Shown: piece by piece, positions 48,379 to 62,377 of the stretch
How the letters are laid out: each line of letters opens with the position of its first letter
Position numbering within the stretch: position 1 is the first letter of the stretch
Position numbers and translations under genes: made by a program
Assembly (NCBI GenBank): GCA_029204225.1
Contig: CM055093.1
Location: forward strand, 47,316,354 to 47,380,353
Source of the DNA: Diphasiastrum complanatum
Taxonomy: Eukaryota; Streptophyta; Lycopodiopsida; Lycopodiales; Lycopodiaceae
Length of the DNA: 64,000 nt
Reading direction: 5' to 3'
Notes under the pieces: generated by a model
What the model saw: only the letters and a program-made list of their open reading frames with translations
The model's database searches: none
Told to the model about the DNA's origin: nothing

Positions 48379-49145
48379 GTTAGCAACTGTGCTAACACAG
48401 AGAAAATAAAAAGAAAGAAATAAAACTCCCTGGCATGTGTTTTGTAAGTCCACGTATGAGTATCTGTCAATAAACTTCAACCATGGTGTGTGTTTTTGTA
48501 AGCCCATGAGTAGAATCTTAAATAGTAATAAAATAGCTTAAACTTAGATTTAGAACTTAGACTTAGAAAACTTAAGATTAGAAATATTTTATCTTAAGTT
48601 TTTCTAAGTTAAGAAACTTTGAAGTTCTAAATCCTAAGTTAGAAGTTCTAGAAAGGCTAGAAACATATTACTCCCATAAGTTAGTAGATACTTATGGAAG
48701 ACACTCCTTGCCATAAAAGGAGAGGTATTTGCAGTGTAAACAACACTCTGAGATTATGCTAAACTGCTCTCTATTGAGATTATCATTCTATTTCTTTGTG
48801 TTCCCATTGGAAGGTGCATAGCTTGAGGGAAGGTGCTCGGGCCTCCTCTTGCGTCCTTTCATTGTATTATTGTGGCATGTTTCTATTGGTTTATTTAGTT
48901 AGCCGCAATTTATCTTTCAAACCCTCTGGGTGTTAATTTAGGTCTTAGTTTAGCAATCTTGCTAGTTGGGTTTGCCTTAGCAAGGATTTTTATTGTTGTT
49001 TCTAATTAGCTTTATTTCCGTTTCGGGCACTAGTTGGGTAAGCCTTAGTGTATCTTTGTTGATTATTTCCATATTTCCGTTGAAGCTTGTTGGCGGTTCC
49101 AAAAAAATTAAATTTTCTTCGAACCGGGTACCAATAACTTCCCGT
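48379..49145 (+). repeat. Probable 3' LTR following the unknown ORF
   Basis: Begins TGTTAGCA-ACTG-TGCTAACA, a perfect 8-bp hairpin at its very start. It includes a region like R-U5 (AAAGGAGAGGTATTTGC, then many T-rich blocks) and probably ends near CTTCCCGTCA. No partner LTR is identified, so the right end is approximate. Confidence 0.45.
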
Positions 49146-50894
49146 CAATCCTAAATCTATGAACCAAACTCATAGACTATCTACTAGGATAGCAAAATAT
49201 CTCTTCGCCCAATTTTCTTAGTTATGCACTGGAGAATCTATAATTCTATTCTCCTCTGTAGGTTTCACCCTTTGTTACTCATTTTAGGTCAAGTCAATTT
49301 TCATGCAAAATCGGAAGAGTAGTCAAATGACATGACAAAAAATCCTTCACGTACAAATGGTTCCCCTCACATGCAAAAAATAAACCCAGCTTATCGTATG
49401 CATAACCAGTAAACCACCATACAACCATGCATTATCAAAAAAAACTTTTTTTTCCAAAAAACCCATGCAAAGACAAAAGCATACACCTTAATCAAAGCAA
49501 TGCAAACCCTAAAAAAAAACAATAGGGCACAATTCCTATCCCACGGCCGCCATACTACATCTCTTCCATCCTTGGGCTGGCTACAGCCACTAGACCCACC
49601 CTCGTTGTCAAGGAGAAATGCTACACCACCTTCATCAACACGTCTTCACTAATCAAGCTCAAGCTCATGATTGATCCTTCAAACAGCCACCATTCCAAAG
49701 CATCAAATGATAATACTCATTGATACGACTACCAAACAGGGGTTCCAAAGATACTTTCTAGCTCCAATCACTCAGCTGAGCCTTTTACTAGGAATATCAA
49801 AACTGGATTCCAGGCAACAATGGTTGGCAACGTTAAATGATCTTTCATCATCCCCATGCAATACTGTTCTATGCTCAAATAGAAAGGCAACATGATCACG
49901 CTCTTTCATGCAAAACATCTAGATGAAGAAAAGTCTCATCCTTACTGGTTCAATCACTTTGCTCCACAAGCTTCCAAAATGAAAGACCTCATATATGGGA
50001 AGCAAGAGTGATCCGGAACAGCCAGTCTTCCAGCCCTCCACAAGAAACAAAAGTGACTGCCTATCAGTTCAATAGTTGTTAAGACAAAATTTATTGTGCT
50101 TTGCTACCTCTGTGAACTAAAGTACAAAATGATCTAGAGTTTAACGAGGTTAAACTTCGATCTCTTCCACTTTCTCACAATGAGAAAAAATATAGATAAC
50201 AGATTACGGATTTCAAGGTTACACTCTCTTACTCTCAACTCTACACAAACTCTTCCTCCTATAAATTTCCAAGTTTACAGCAAAAAAGAGGAGATCAAGA
50301 TCTTGCAGGGAACATCAATTCGAGGGAGGGGGTTGGTCTCTACTTACATTCATAGCTTAACTTTCCACTCAAAATTAAGGTATAAACAATTGCAACCCCC
50401 CCCCTTATGTTCCTAACATGCTTTTACAGGAGGATTTGGAACAAGATTCCTAATTCTCACCATGTTATAGCTGAAATCAAGCTCTTATGTTCCTAACAGT
50501 CCCTACAACCTGGACATCTTGATTTACACTCAATTATCTAACATTGTGGATTGATGAATGCTATTTACAACATTAGCTGAGCGACATCCAACAATGAAAT
50601 AAGTAACTAAATCAACCATTGTAGATCACTCAACACCATTTGAAAGTTTCTCCAAAAAATCATGAAATTGAATCAAGATTCTTACAAATTCGCCGCATCT
50701 TTACAAAAAACTCGTGTAGAAGTGCACTCTACCATAATTTCAAGAAATATGCTACTTTCGGAATTTGTGAATCCAGCTCCATAATTCCCTTGAGAAAAAA
50801 TAGCACTCCAACCGGGATGTAAATCCAAGCGCTTCAACTTCCAAATTGATGTAGAGCTTGCCTCCACTCCTATCCAAGACTGCATCTTAGGCTG
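49146..50894. other. No gene recognised; interior of the gypsy H span
   Basis: A/C-rich sequence with poly(A) runs and no domain-bearing frame. By position it should be the degraded leader or 5' region of element H plus insertions. Confidence 0.4.
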
Positions 50895-51400
50895 GCTCTA
50901 ATACCAATGTAAAGACCCTAACGGGATAACCCCTAAGATGAGGATAGGAGAACACAATAAGAGAGACAATGGAGCCAAACCGCCCAACCAATCCTAGATC
51001 AAACCTGGATCTAGCCCCCAAGCCATGCTATGTGAAGCAAGAGGAGAAGAGAGAACTGCTAACCTAAACCCAATATGTCGATGGGAGAATCCTTACCTTA
51101 TTATATAGAGAGTAGAGTATTGTGCATGAAACCATGCAACCCCCACGTAGGTCAACTATAAATAGATCACACCTCTTCATGCAGTCCTCCTGCCTATATC
51201 TGTCACACAGACATGCAATACTCCATATGTCTCAATTAGAGTGTCTGGGTCCTCTCAAGGTTATTAGTCACAAACTGGCATTGACATGGAATTAGATCAT
51301 GGCGTGACTAATAATGTCGAACACTGGAGGGCTGGTCTACCATATTAGGACCATTCCAGGTCCTTAACCGAATATGGCCATAACAGGCCCACAATGCCCT
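50895..51400 (-). repeat. Primer-binding site (50895-50906) and probable 5' LTR of gypsy H
   Basis: TGGTATTAGAGC on the minus strand, with one substitution from the common primer site, then an LTR-like segment from 50908. Its blocks match 42473-42960. The right boundary is approximate. Confidence 0.5.
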
Positions 51401-52176
51401 TACGGTAGGGACCAAGGACAGCTGCTTCTAAACTTGGTAGCTTGCTCGATTGCTTCGTGCTCCTCTAGCCAATGGAAGTTTTCAGGCTTCCAAAAGTATG
51501 GTAGGAAGAGGGTAGGTTCTACTTTAGTCAACTTGGTCTAAGGAATCTTGGTACAATACTAGGGTTATCCTTCCAAAAGGTAGGATGTAGGGCTCTGGTG
51601 CTCTAAGAATTTCTTCTAGAACTTTGTAATGGAATACAAAAAATTACAAGATGTAGTCCCACGAGCATTGAGGCCTAGTGTTTTTGTAGTATGGCATAAA
51701 TGTTTAGGCACAATGAGAACATCAAAGAGAGAAAATGTTTCCTATCACTTGGTCAAGGAGAACATGTTCATGCGACAAAAATGTCATGAAGACCTGCTTA
51801 AACAATACCTTTGCATGATTTAAAGAAGTTACAAAATTGAGAAGCATGTTAGCCAGTCTCAACTCTTTGTAAAAAGCTTGTAGATTTTTCTTTAATTATG
51901 AACAATGCAACTGATACCCATGATTTGAGCCCATGTTTATCACAGGGCAATGAGTTAAAACTACTATTATATATTCATTGTGGAAAATTCTCTAAATGGT
52001 GGAGCAACTATCAACTAGGAAAATTGAATGGAACAAAACTTTGGAGTTGGATAAACGAATTAATTTCATTACTTTTGAATATCTAGGATGGCATGTTTGT
52101 TTCTCTCTGATGAGCTAAAAGGAAACATAAACAAAAAGAAGTAAGAACGTATGCATTTCATTTACTCAAATTGATG
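51401..52176. other. Intergenic; no gene recognised
   Basis: Short frames only, without domain character. Confidence 0.4.
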
Positions 52177-52188
52177 GCTCTGATACCA
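52177..52188 (-). promoter_or_regulatory. Primer-binding site of an unidentified minus-strand LTR element
   Basis: TGGTATCAGAGC on the minus strand. The sequence to its right begins TGTTGTGTCGTCGATG, i.e. an LTR ending ...CGACACAACA. No matching coding region lies to its left, so the element is truncated. Confidence 0.7.
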
Positions 52189-53150
<962 letters not shown>

Positions 53151-53161
53151 TTGCCAGATTT

Positions 53162-54975
53162 TCAATAATACACATAAGGGTCTGGTGGCCATATCAGATA
53201 ACCTTGTTCATTGACAATTGGGTAGTCGATGCATTCCATCGGAGGATCCCAAGATAAATTTTGCTGATATAATGGATCTTCATAGATCGGCGCAACTGGT
53301 CCCAATGTCATAGACTCCCCCAAATCATAATGTGGATATGACGTGTTTGCTTGATGCTCTTGTCTGTCCAGGTATTCGAAGTATGCATCAGCCTGACGAC
53401 TTTCCTCAGCAGTCATAGGACAAGGCTTTATCATTGTAGGTTCTGGTTCTTGCTGTACAATTGCCATTTTGGGCTTGGATTCCCTAGATTTGGCCTTTAA
53501 AGAATGGATATACCCCAAATTGGTGTTGATTTGGGGGTCTGTTGAATTGTGGAACGACTAGACTTTGGTTGAATCTTGCTCATTGAGGGGCAATCATCAA
53601 CTTTAGTCTTCTCTTGGTCATTGTACTTTCCCGTTGAAGGCTGCGTGATGGCACTTTTTCTTGGATCTTGTGCTAAATTGCCTTCAAGTTGCCCTGTTGA
53701 CGCTAGTCCCCTTTGTAATTCATCACTAAGAATTCTTCGCATTGAGTGTCTGACAAATCTGCTGGAGTTCCTCGGTTGCCCATGTCTTGATTTCCTCAAC
53801 AGTTGTTGGCTTGATGAATTCTACCATCTTTATCTTCTATGATGGTTCTACTTGTTTGCCTGAGGGTATCTTTGCGTACTTTGGGACTTTTGTCAGATTT
53901 TCTTCTTCGTCACTCGCTTCATAACCCGGTGGCACTAAGATTTTTCTTTTGTAGTACGTTCAAGGTGGAAGGGTTACCACAGGTGCATGTCGGTCTACAT
54001 AGGCCAAATGCCTCCTGGCTATTTGTGAATTTCTCATCGGGCAATCTTGGCATGGATGATTAACTCTGCATTGTGAACACGAGGGATCAAATGTTGACGG
54101 ATCCCCTTGGTGTGGACATTCAGCACGTCAGTGTTTTCCTCCGCATCCATAGCACCTAACTGAGTGCAATATGCCATCACCTCTAAGTTGATAGGCATAC
54201 ACCGATAACAGATTTCCCTTAGGGTCTTCCACAAAATAGACTGGTAGGCTGTTATGGTCCTCCATTGAATTCGGTGACATGCAAGAGGATATAACCAAAA
54301 CTTCTACCTTGCCACTATTTGTTGAAGAAACTCGTGATTTAGATGGATCAATCTGACATCCACCCTTCTGGTGAGCTCCTTGTTGGCTTGATTCTGCTTC
54401 TAACCGTTGAACTGCTGGATCTTGCTGTCGACAAGCCTGTTGCTCTGTATTTTGTCCTTTTAACAAGCGTGGATTCTTGATTGGACACCTAGTACTTGGA
54501 TGATCTCCAAAGCAGAAGGTACATTCGTCCTTTTCAAGAAACTTAATAGAGCGAGCATAAGCTTGCTGGCAGCTTAAGGTGCAAGGTTCTGGGTCTTCCG
54601 CTGCACTTGTTCTGCTTGACCTTGCTGCAATTTGTTGCCTTGTATGGGGTTCCATTCTTCTTGGATCATTGCTCGTTGTCGACCTTTGTTCCTCTGATTC
54701 CCCATCTAGATAGTGAAAATCCTTCTTCCCGACTGAGATTTCCATCTTGGCAGCATCCTTACAGAGTTGTACAGGTGACGCATAGGATGCTAATTCTTCC
54801 ATACCATATTTGATCCTTTTGGGTAGTCTAGTATAGTATTTTGCCATGACGATCTGTTCAGGAATCGGTGGATTGCAATCTTCACTAGATGATAGATCCG
54901 ATAGGTGTAGTCTCGGATTGTTTCAGCAGGAAACTTTTTAAATTTCGATAATCCTACAAGGGCGGTCTCCATAGT
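53162..54975 (-). pseudogene. Gag-like polyprotein remnant with three zinc knuckles
   Basis: Minus strand. The frame from 54972 (LSKFKKFPAETIRDYTYRIY) shifts to MAKYYTRLPKRIKYGMEELA at 54847, matching the helical end of a retrotransposon gag capsid. A long Gln/Ser-rich linker leads to a knuckle CTFCFGDHPSTRC, then after about 130 codons CYGCGGKH-stop-RAEC and CSQCRVNHPCQDC. All three have C-x2-C-x3-H-x4-C spacing. The frame continues past further stops through KILVPPGYEASDEEENL to about 53708. Frames at 53799-53497 and 53518-53162 (Pro/Tyr-rich, ending PPDPYVYY) may be its continuation. It is most likely a gypsy-type element; a pararetroviral origin is not excluded. No pol domain is seen. Confidence 0.55.
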
Positions 54976-55049
54976 TCAGCACTAGAATGTCACAAAGTAG
55001 CTGGTTGGTGAATTGCTTCAAGATTTGCTCGATGACTCTGGTGTTCCAA

Positions 55050-55066
55050 TTTTTTTTTTTTTTTTT
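55050..55066. repeat. Poly(T) run at the left edge of copia F
   Basis: 17 T residues between the gag-like remnant and the first codons of copia F. Confidence 0.9.
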
Positions 55067-55106
55067 AAGTGGAAGAAGAAAAAGAAGAGAAGAAAGGAAT
55101 CAAGAA

Positions 55107-58100
55107 AAGAGAGATCCGTATGGCAAAGTATGAAAATTCAAAATCAAAACACTTATGAAGGGTGAAGGCATCTGGTCGGTGACCGAACTCACAGAGGTGC
55201 AGCCTCCAGAGGGAGACCCAAGGATAGCTGAGTGGATCAGAAAAGATGAACATGCAATGGCGATCATCGTTTCATCCATCAACAAAGAAATACTCATGCA
55301 GATTGAAGACTATGAAAGCAGTCATGAAGTCTGGGAAAGATTAAATCAGAAGTACAAAGTGAGGACTGTCGCTTCAGTGATACATCTTTTCAATTAGTTG
55401 CAATCTATGTGATGGGATGGCAACCAGCTGGATCAGCATGTTGAGAAAATCAAAATGATTTTTGCTCAACTTGTTGCATCTGGGTAGGAACACTAGGTCC
55501 CAGCACCACAACAGTTGATGTACTTCATGAAATCTCTACCTACATCCTATCAACCGTTGAGAATGATCATACTGAGCCTACCGAATATGACATTCGAGAG
55601 AGCAATCAATCTTGTCGCTGATGAGAGACTAGTGAGGGACGAAGGAGAAGGAATCAGTGATCAGGAGAAAGCTCTTTTCACGAAGGGAAGGAAGAAGAAC
55701 AAGAACAAGCCCAAATTCGACAAGACGAACACAAAGTCTTCAAGTAGAGGCAACGACAACCAATAATATTCTTCATGTGATCACTGTCACAAACCAGGAC
55801 ACACAGCCAATAGATGCTAGTTCAATCCAACGATACCTTGCATGCACTACAAGAAGAAGGGGCACTCTACATACCATTGCAAATTCAACCCGAAAAGAAA
55901 AAACAAAGCTGACAAGGCGAATGTTGCAGAGTCATCCAAGGATGTAGACAAAAGTGATGAAGCTTTCACGGTATTCTATGAAGCCTCAACAAGCTACATT
56001 GAACAAGACTGCGATGTAGTCATTGATTCAAGAGCAACCTCACACATCACTTGCAACAAAAGAATCTTGATCAACTACAAAGAACTCAAAAACAACATAG
56101 CAATGATTCTAGGCGATGGGAGCCGACACGATGTCAAGGGCATCGGAACTCTACAACTATGAACACTGTCGGGTCAAGTAGAGCTACCAGGATCACTCTA
56201 CGTACCCTCATTAAAAAAAGACCTACTATCAGTCTCCAAGATGGCAGATCTTGGAAGCTCGTCCACTCAGATGTCTGTGGACCAATGAAAGTTGATTCGC
56301 TCTTAGGATGGAGGTATTTTTTGACGTTCATTGATGACTACAGTCGGATGACAACGATCTATTATCTAAAGAAACAATCTGAAGTATTTGGCTCTTTCAA
56401 GAAGTTCATGGCATTCGTGGAGAGAGACACATCAAAGAAGATTCAGATCATTAGGTATGGTAATGGAGGTGAGTACAAGAGCACATAATTTTCTAGATTC
56501 TACCAAGAACAAGGAATAGAGCATCAATTTACTCCTGCGTACACAACCGAATATAATGGTGTCGCAAAAAGAAGAAACGGGACACTAGTCGAGGGAGCCA
56601 GATGCATGATGGCACAGGCTCGATTGTCGAGTCAATTTTGAGCTGAGGCAATAGCTGCAACGGTACACCTATAGAACAGACCAACAACGATGGCCCTAGA
56701 AAACAAAACGTCATACAAAATATGGACAAGTAAAAAGCCTGATTTGTCATACGTGCATGTATTCAGATGTGCAACATACAAGCACATACCAAAGAAACAA
56801 AGAAACAAGCTCGATAAAAAATCAGAGCAGACAATCATGGTCAGATACTCAGATGGATCACAAGTGTATATACTCTACAACCCAACCATGAAGAAAGTCT
56901 ATCAAGTAGAGATGTGAAGTTTGATGAATCCACATTTTCTAGATTGATGGACAAAAAAAGCCATGAGATATTCACACTACTGCCGATTCAAGAGGGAGAT
57001 CGAGGAGAAACGTCAAATCAGAATATTGAACCCTAGACTCTAGAGCAACAGGAAGCCGAAGATCAACCTGATGAAGAAGACACATTCGAGCAACGACGAA
57101 TCAAACCCAGAAGGTCGACAAGACAAATAAGACCTCCAGATCGATACACTGACAATCTTCAATGGAGCGAAAAAATAGAGTTTGAGTATTGCAGCTTCAC
57201 TGAAGAGCTAACTACATATCTAGAAGTTGTCCAGATTCTAGAAGGAGAATTCTAGAGGCAAACAATGTCAGAGAAAATCGAATCAATGAGGCAAAACAAG
57301 GCTTGGACACTAGAGCCACTACCCAAAGATAAAAAGATCATCGACTGCGAATGGGACTACAAAAGAGAAATCAAATCAGATGGCACTGTTGGACGCTACA
57401 AAGCAAGGCTTGTCAAAAAGGGCTACACACAAAGGTATGGTGTCGATTATTTTGATACGTATTCACCAATGGTAAAAATGACAAGCATTCGATTGCTCCT
57501 TGCATACGCAACACAATGCAATCTGAAAATTCACCAGATTGATGTAAAGGCAGTTTTTCTCCACGAAGATGTAGAGGAAGAAATCTTCATGAAGCAACCT
57601 GAAGGATTTGAAGATCCCAACAATCGACAATATGTCTGTCGGTTGTAGTGATGCATTTATGGTCTGAAGCAAGCATCACGAGCTTGGTACAAGAAGCTCG
57701 ACAATCTTTTGAAGTCTCTAGGCTTCACTTCTACACAACTAAACTGTAATGTCTATATAAAAAAAGTAAGAAAAAATTATGTAATTCTGACTATTTTTGT
57801 GGATGACTCCCTAATGATAGGAAACTCCTTGATTCTAATCAAGAAAACGAAGAGTCAGATTTTCGAAAGTTATGAATTCACAGATCTAGGAGAAGCACCA
57901 AAATGCCTTGGAATGGAGATCAGAAGAGATCGAATAAGAAGAGAGATGCATCTGAGTCAGTTAGAGTATGCCCAAAAAGTGCTGAAGCAGTATCGAATGA
58001 TAGATTACAAAAAAAAAAAAAAAAAAGCCACACCAATGATAGCTGGAGCCAGACTAACGAAGTAGGATTGTCTGAAAACAGATGAGGAGAGACAAAAGAT

Positions 58101-58941
58101 GGAAGGTGTACCCTACCAAAGTCTGATCAGTAGTCTGATGTACCTCTCAATCTATACCAAACCCGATTTGGCTTTCTTTGTCTATGCTTTAAGCCAAGTC
58201 TCTTTAAATCCTAGCATGGTGCTTTGGCAAATGGTGAAATGAATCCTGCAATATTTGAAGGGTTCCCAAAACATGGGATTAACCTACAAAGCAGACAAAG
58301 AAGGCAAAGGATTCGAGCTGCACCACTACAGTGATGCAAGTTGGGCAAGCTACAAAGACGACAGCAAGTCCGTGACAGGAGGATGTTCGCTAGCGTGCGG
58401 AGGAGCAATCAGCTGGACATGCAAGAGACAAACCTTGGTGGCTCAATCCTCATGCAAAGTTGAATATGTCGCAGTTTCAAAGATGACGAACGAGGTGGTA
58501 TGGTTGCGGATGATGTTGGAAGCAATTGGCACACCACAAGGAGAACCATGCATGATGATGATGGATTTTCAAAGTGTCATATATTTGTCCCAGGATCCTA
58601 TTTTCCATTCAAAGACAAAACATATACCTCTAAAGTACAATCATATTCAAGACTTGATCTTGAAAGGAGAGCTCAAGGTCCAATACATAAGATTTGAAGA
58701 CATGGTTGCAGATTTTCTCACAAAGCCGCTCGACAAACCACTCTTTGCAAGGCAAAGAAAGGCAATTGAAATAAATTTACAAAGTTGCAAGGTTCAAGAG
58801 GGAGTGCCAGAAATTGTGAACTCCTACAACTTTGTCACGAAGGTGACGAAGCAAAACGAAGCAGGTCGAAGGGCAAACATACCCCGAAGGTTGAAGGAAA
58901 AGTATTTGAGATTCGGCCCTGATGACCATGAAATGAAATGA
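55107..58941 (+). pseudogene. Ty1/copia element F: gag-pol, heavily mutated
   Basis: Gag starts near DPYGKV-stop-KFKIKTLMKGEG, without an upstream LTR. Capsid: HEVWERLNQKYKVRTVAS. Two knuckles lie near 55779-55880 (CDHCHKPGHTANRC, and CMHYKKKGHSTYHC with Tyr for its second Cys). Protease reads VVIDSRATSHIT (Arg for Gly). The GAG-pre-integrase region appears deleted, as protease-side VSKMADLG joins LVHSDVCGPM directly near 56255. In integrase the second Asp is Gly (RYGNGGEY) and the Glu is Lys (GVAKRRN). Reverse transcriptase: IYGLKQASRAWYKKL and FVDD. RNase H: HHYSDASWAS, CKVEYVAVSKM and TKHIPLKYNHIQ. An extra 45-residue tail follows LTKPL. Many stops sit where Trp, Gln or Arg is expected. 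It is clearly inactive. Confidence 0.9.
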
Positions 58942-58949
58942 AAAGACAT

Positions 58950-59339
58950 GAAATGACAGAAAACAATTCACGAAACTAGTTAATTAGCATTGACTTGTCT
59001 TGTAATTCTCTGTTTAACTGTCTTGTAAACTCCACACAGTGGAGATAAATACACATTTTTAATCAACACAAAATATGATGATAGAGAGACAAAAATTAGT
59101 GAGTCTGTCAACGAGCTAAACACAGCGATTGAGCTGAGTGTCAGCAGGCCACCAACGAGTGGCTGACCAACTCACTTGAAACTCAAAAATAGATAATACA
59201 ATTGATCTCTTCTCCATCTAATTGTTCTCGTCATCTTGGTTGTTCGAATCTTTTATGTTCTGTGATCTATAGTCGCTTGCTTAGGATCCTGAAACTTCCG
59301 CAAAGAAAACCAAATGAACGCGAATAGAATCATATTCGC
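58950..59339 (+). repeat. Probable 3' LTR of copia F
   Basis: Non-coding sequence between the F stop codon and the point where D reverse transcriptase coding begins (59340). It probably starts near TGACAGAAAACAATTC. No 5' copy exists in the window. Confidence 0.4.
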
Positions 59340-62300
59340 TACATCATCTACATACAAAACAAGAATAATGATCTTGCCATCATGAAATCTTAAGTACAGT
59401 GAAGGATCATAAGTACTCAATACAAAATTGATGGAAATGAGAAAAGAGTTTAGCCTAGAGTACCATGCTCTAGGTGCTTGCTTGAGCCCATAAAGGCTCT
59501 TCTTCAAGAAACACACCTTTCCTTCATGCTTTGCCTTGATGAAGCCTCGGGTTGCCTCGTGTAGATCTCTTCCTCCAAATAATCATTGAGGAATGCATTT
59601 GTGAAATCAAGTTGGAATAGCTCCCAATTGAAGGTTGTAGCAAGACTGATGATCAACCTGATAGTAACAAGCTTAGCCACAAGAGCAAAAGTCTCATCAT
59701 AATCAATGTCTTTGGTTTGTAAAAAACTTTGGCTACAAGCATAGCTTTATGCTTACTTATTGATCCATCTTGATTATACTTCAATCTAAACACCCACTTG
59801 CAATCAAGTGGTTTCTTTCCTTGAGGAGGATTCACAAGATCCCAAGTATGATTCTCAATGAGAGCATCATACTCTACTTGCATAGCATCCATCTAACTCT
59901 TAGATCTACAAGCATCTTCATAGCATGTTGGCTCATCTAACATTGTAGTAAGAAAGTTGTAAGATGTGAAAGATGATGAGCCTTCCCTTTGATCACCTTG
60001 ACCATCATAGGTGAGCCTCAATGGCCTGGTCCTTGCCCTTGTAGATCTTCTTGGAGTTCTTGCATCTTGACATGGATCCTCAAGTTCTTCTTCACTTGGA
60101 AGCTCCTCCTCCATCCTAGCATGATCTTGGTCATCAAGATGATTAGTAGCATTATCATCCAAATCACAAGCATGTCCTTCTTAAAAAATAACATCCCTAC
60201 TACCTATCACCTTGCTAGTGATGGGATTGAAGTATCCTTTGCTATTCTCACCATATCCCACAAAGATGCCTTTGATGGAGGTTGCATCATCCTTCTTCCT
60301 TGTATCCAAGGATTGGTGTACATAGCAAGTGGATCCAAAAAATTTGAGATCCTTGAGATTGGGCTTCTCTCCAAATAGAGCTTCAAATGGTGTGATTCCT
60401 CCAATGGCTTGGTTAGGCAATCTATTGCACAAATAATTAGCACAAGTTATTGCCTCACCCCAAAATGGTTTGGATAGAGAAGCATCTAGCCGTAACGCCT
60501 TAGCACACTCACCAAGAGATCTATTTTTTCTCTCACTCACTCCATTTTGTTGAGGGGTTTAGGGTTTGACAACTCCCTCTTTATGCCATTAGAACTACAA
60601 AAGCCAATCAACTTACTGGAATCAACTTATTGGAGATATATTCACCTCCATTATCACTCCTTAATACCTTAATCTTGGTACTAAGTTGATTTTCTACCAA
60701 AGTCTTGAACTTTACAAAAGAATCAAACACCATAGATTTGCTAGAAAAGAGGTACATCTAACAATATCTAGAATAGTCATCAATGAAAGATTACATAATA
60801 CTTGGCACCACCATTAGACTCATGTGAAAAGCTATGAACATCCGAATGGATGAGTTTAAGAGGAGAGCTTGATCTTGATGTAGATCTTGAGAAGGGTAGT
60901 TTGTGAGCCTTTGAGAGACTACATGCTTCACATATCTTCCCACACTTTGACAGATGCTTGGGGAGGCCGAGTTCAAGCTCCTTTGCACACATAGTTTCCA
61001 TGGCTTTGAAGTTGGGGTGGCCCAACCTTTTGTGCCATAGTTCCACCTTTGATATCTCCACCTTTGCCAAGTTAACACTCTCCACTGCAATATCAGCATC
61101 AAGCTTAAACAATCTACCTTGCTTAAAGCCTTTAGCTATGCATTCATCATTTCTAAAGATGGAACAAACTCCATGCCTAAACTGTACATCAAGGCCATTA
61201 TCCATTAATTGGCCAACACTAAGCAGATTTTTAGTTAACTTAGGAACATAAAGAGCATTCTCAAGATTCATCCTTTTGGATGATCCAACATACAATGGAA
61301 TGGTTCCTATTCCGCTTATCTTACATTCTTGACTACTTGCAGTATAGATTGATCTATGTAGATCATTGTAAGAAAGTAAAGTGGAAAAATTGTCCTTTTG
61401 ATATGTCATGTGGGAGCTAGCCCCACTATCAATCCACCAAGAATCATTTTGTTGCTCTTGGATGATGGAGGTTTGTTGGAAACCATCAAAGATGACTCTT
61501 CTTCATCCTCCTCCTCCTCCTGATGTGCAATGTTGCATTGTTTGCTCTCTTGTGCCTTTTTCTTCTTGAGACATTCTAATGCGAAATGTCTTTTCTTTCC
61601 ACAGAAAAAACATTTGAACTTGGACTTGTCCTTGATCTTGCCCTTTGAGCTTGAAGCATCATCCTCTGCCTTGGTCTCCTTGAAGTGCTTCTTCTTGCCA
61701 TTGGTCTTCTTCTTGCCTTTGAATGAGAAATTTGCTTTCTCATCACCATCCTGCAGAGACATAGAATTCATTCTTGCATTGGTGTGCATCATCCTCCACT
61801 CTTCAGCCACTAATACACTATGAAGTTTTTCTATAGTGGCAAAGTGTCTTGGATTGTAAAGCTTTGGACCAAATTAGAAAAGCCACTCCCTAGACCATTA
61901 AGGACAATCTAAACAAACTCTCCATCTTGAATCTTCTCTCTAATGGAAGCTAACTCCCTATTTTAAGCACATAATCATGTGCACTCTCATCACTCTAAGC
62001 ACATAATCATGTGCACTCTCATCACTCCTCTTCATGCTTTGCGAAATCTGATTCCTAAGCCTGAGAACCCTTGAAGTGTTACTAGACTCATAGATTGATT
62101 TTAAAGATTCCCAAGCCTCTTTAGCACTTTTACATGATGATACTTCCCTTAGAAGATCATTGCTCACATTCATTTTCACACAACGAAGTGCTAGCCTAGA
62201 TCTCTTCTTGTATCTCACTAATTCTTGTGCACCTAGAGGTTCATCTTCATCATCAATTAGAAACTCATAAAGATCCTGGAGCACCATGAGTGACTCCATC

Positions 62301-62377
62301 CTCACTTTCCAAATAGCATAATTGGTAGAATTTAACCTCTCACTAGCTTCTAGAAGGTATGCTCCATTTGATCCCAT
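59340..62377 (-). pseudogene. Ty1/copia element D: gag to reverse transcriptase, truncated
   Basis: Minus strand. Gag starts at 62377 (MGSNGAYLLEASERLNSTNY), with the capsid broken at about 62000 by a 32-bp duplication. Knuckle CFFCGKKRHFALEC, then protease WWIDSGASSHMTYQ (overlapping frames near 61440). Pre-integrase HKRLGHPNFKAM and KICEACSLSKAHK, then integrase HSDVHSFSHE, breaking near 60785. It resumes at 60540 (RKNRSLGECAKALRLDAS) to 60181, and reverse transcriptase frames lie at 59892-59653 (WDLVNPPQGKKPLDCKWVFR) and 59516-59340 (SLYGLKQAPRAWYSRL, LYVDDV). Coding ends exactly at YVDDV, where F-side sequence begins. It shares long blocks with E and C, so D and E are sister elements. Confidence 0.92.
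61964..62027. repeat. 32-bp tandem duplication inside D gag
   Basis: Two exact copies of a 32-mer starting TAAGCACATAATCATGTGC, at 61964-61995 and 61996-62027. Since 32 is not a multiple of three, it shifts the gag frame just after DESAHDYVLRV. Confidence 0.95.

Noticed and set aside
48234-48507. Hydrophobic minus-strand frames near 48.3 kb
   Set aside because: They overlap the end of the unknown ORF and the LTR start and show no coding evidence of their own.
60958-61251. Plus-strand frame opposite copia D
   Set aside because: It is the complement of the protease/pre-integrase coding region of D.
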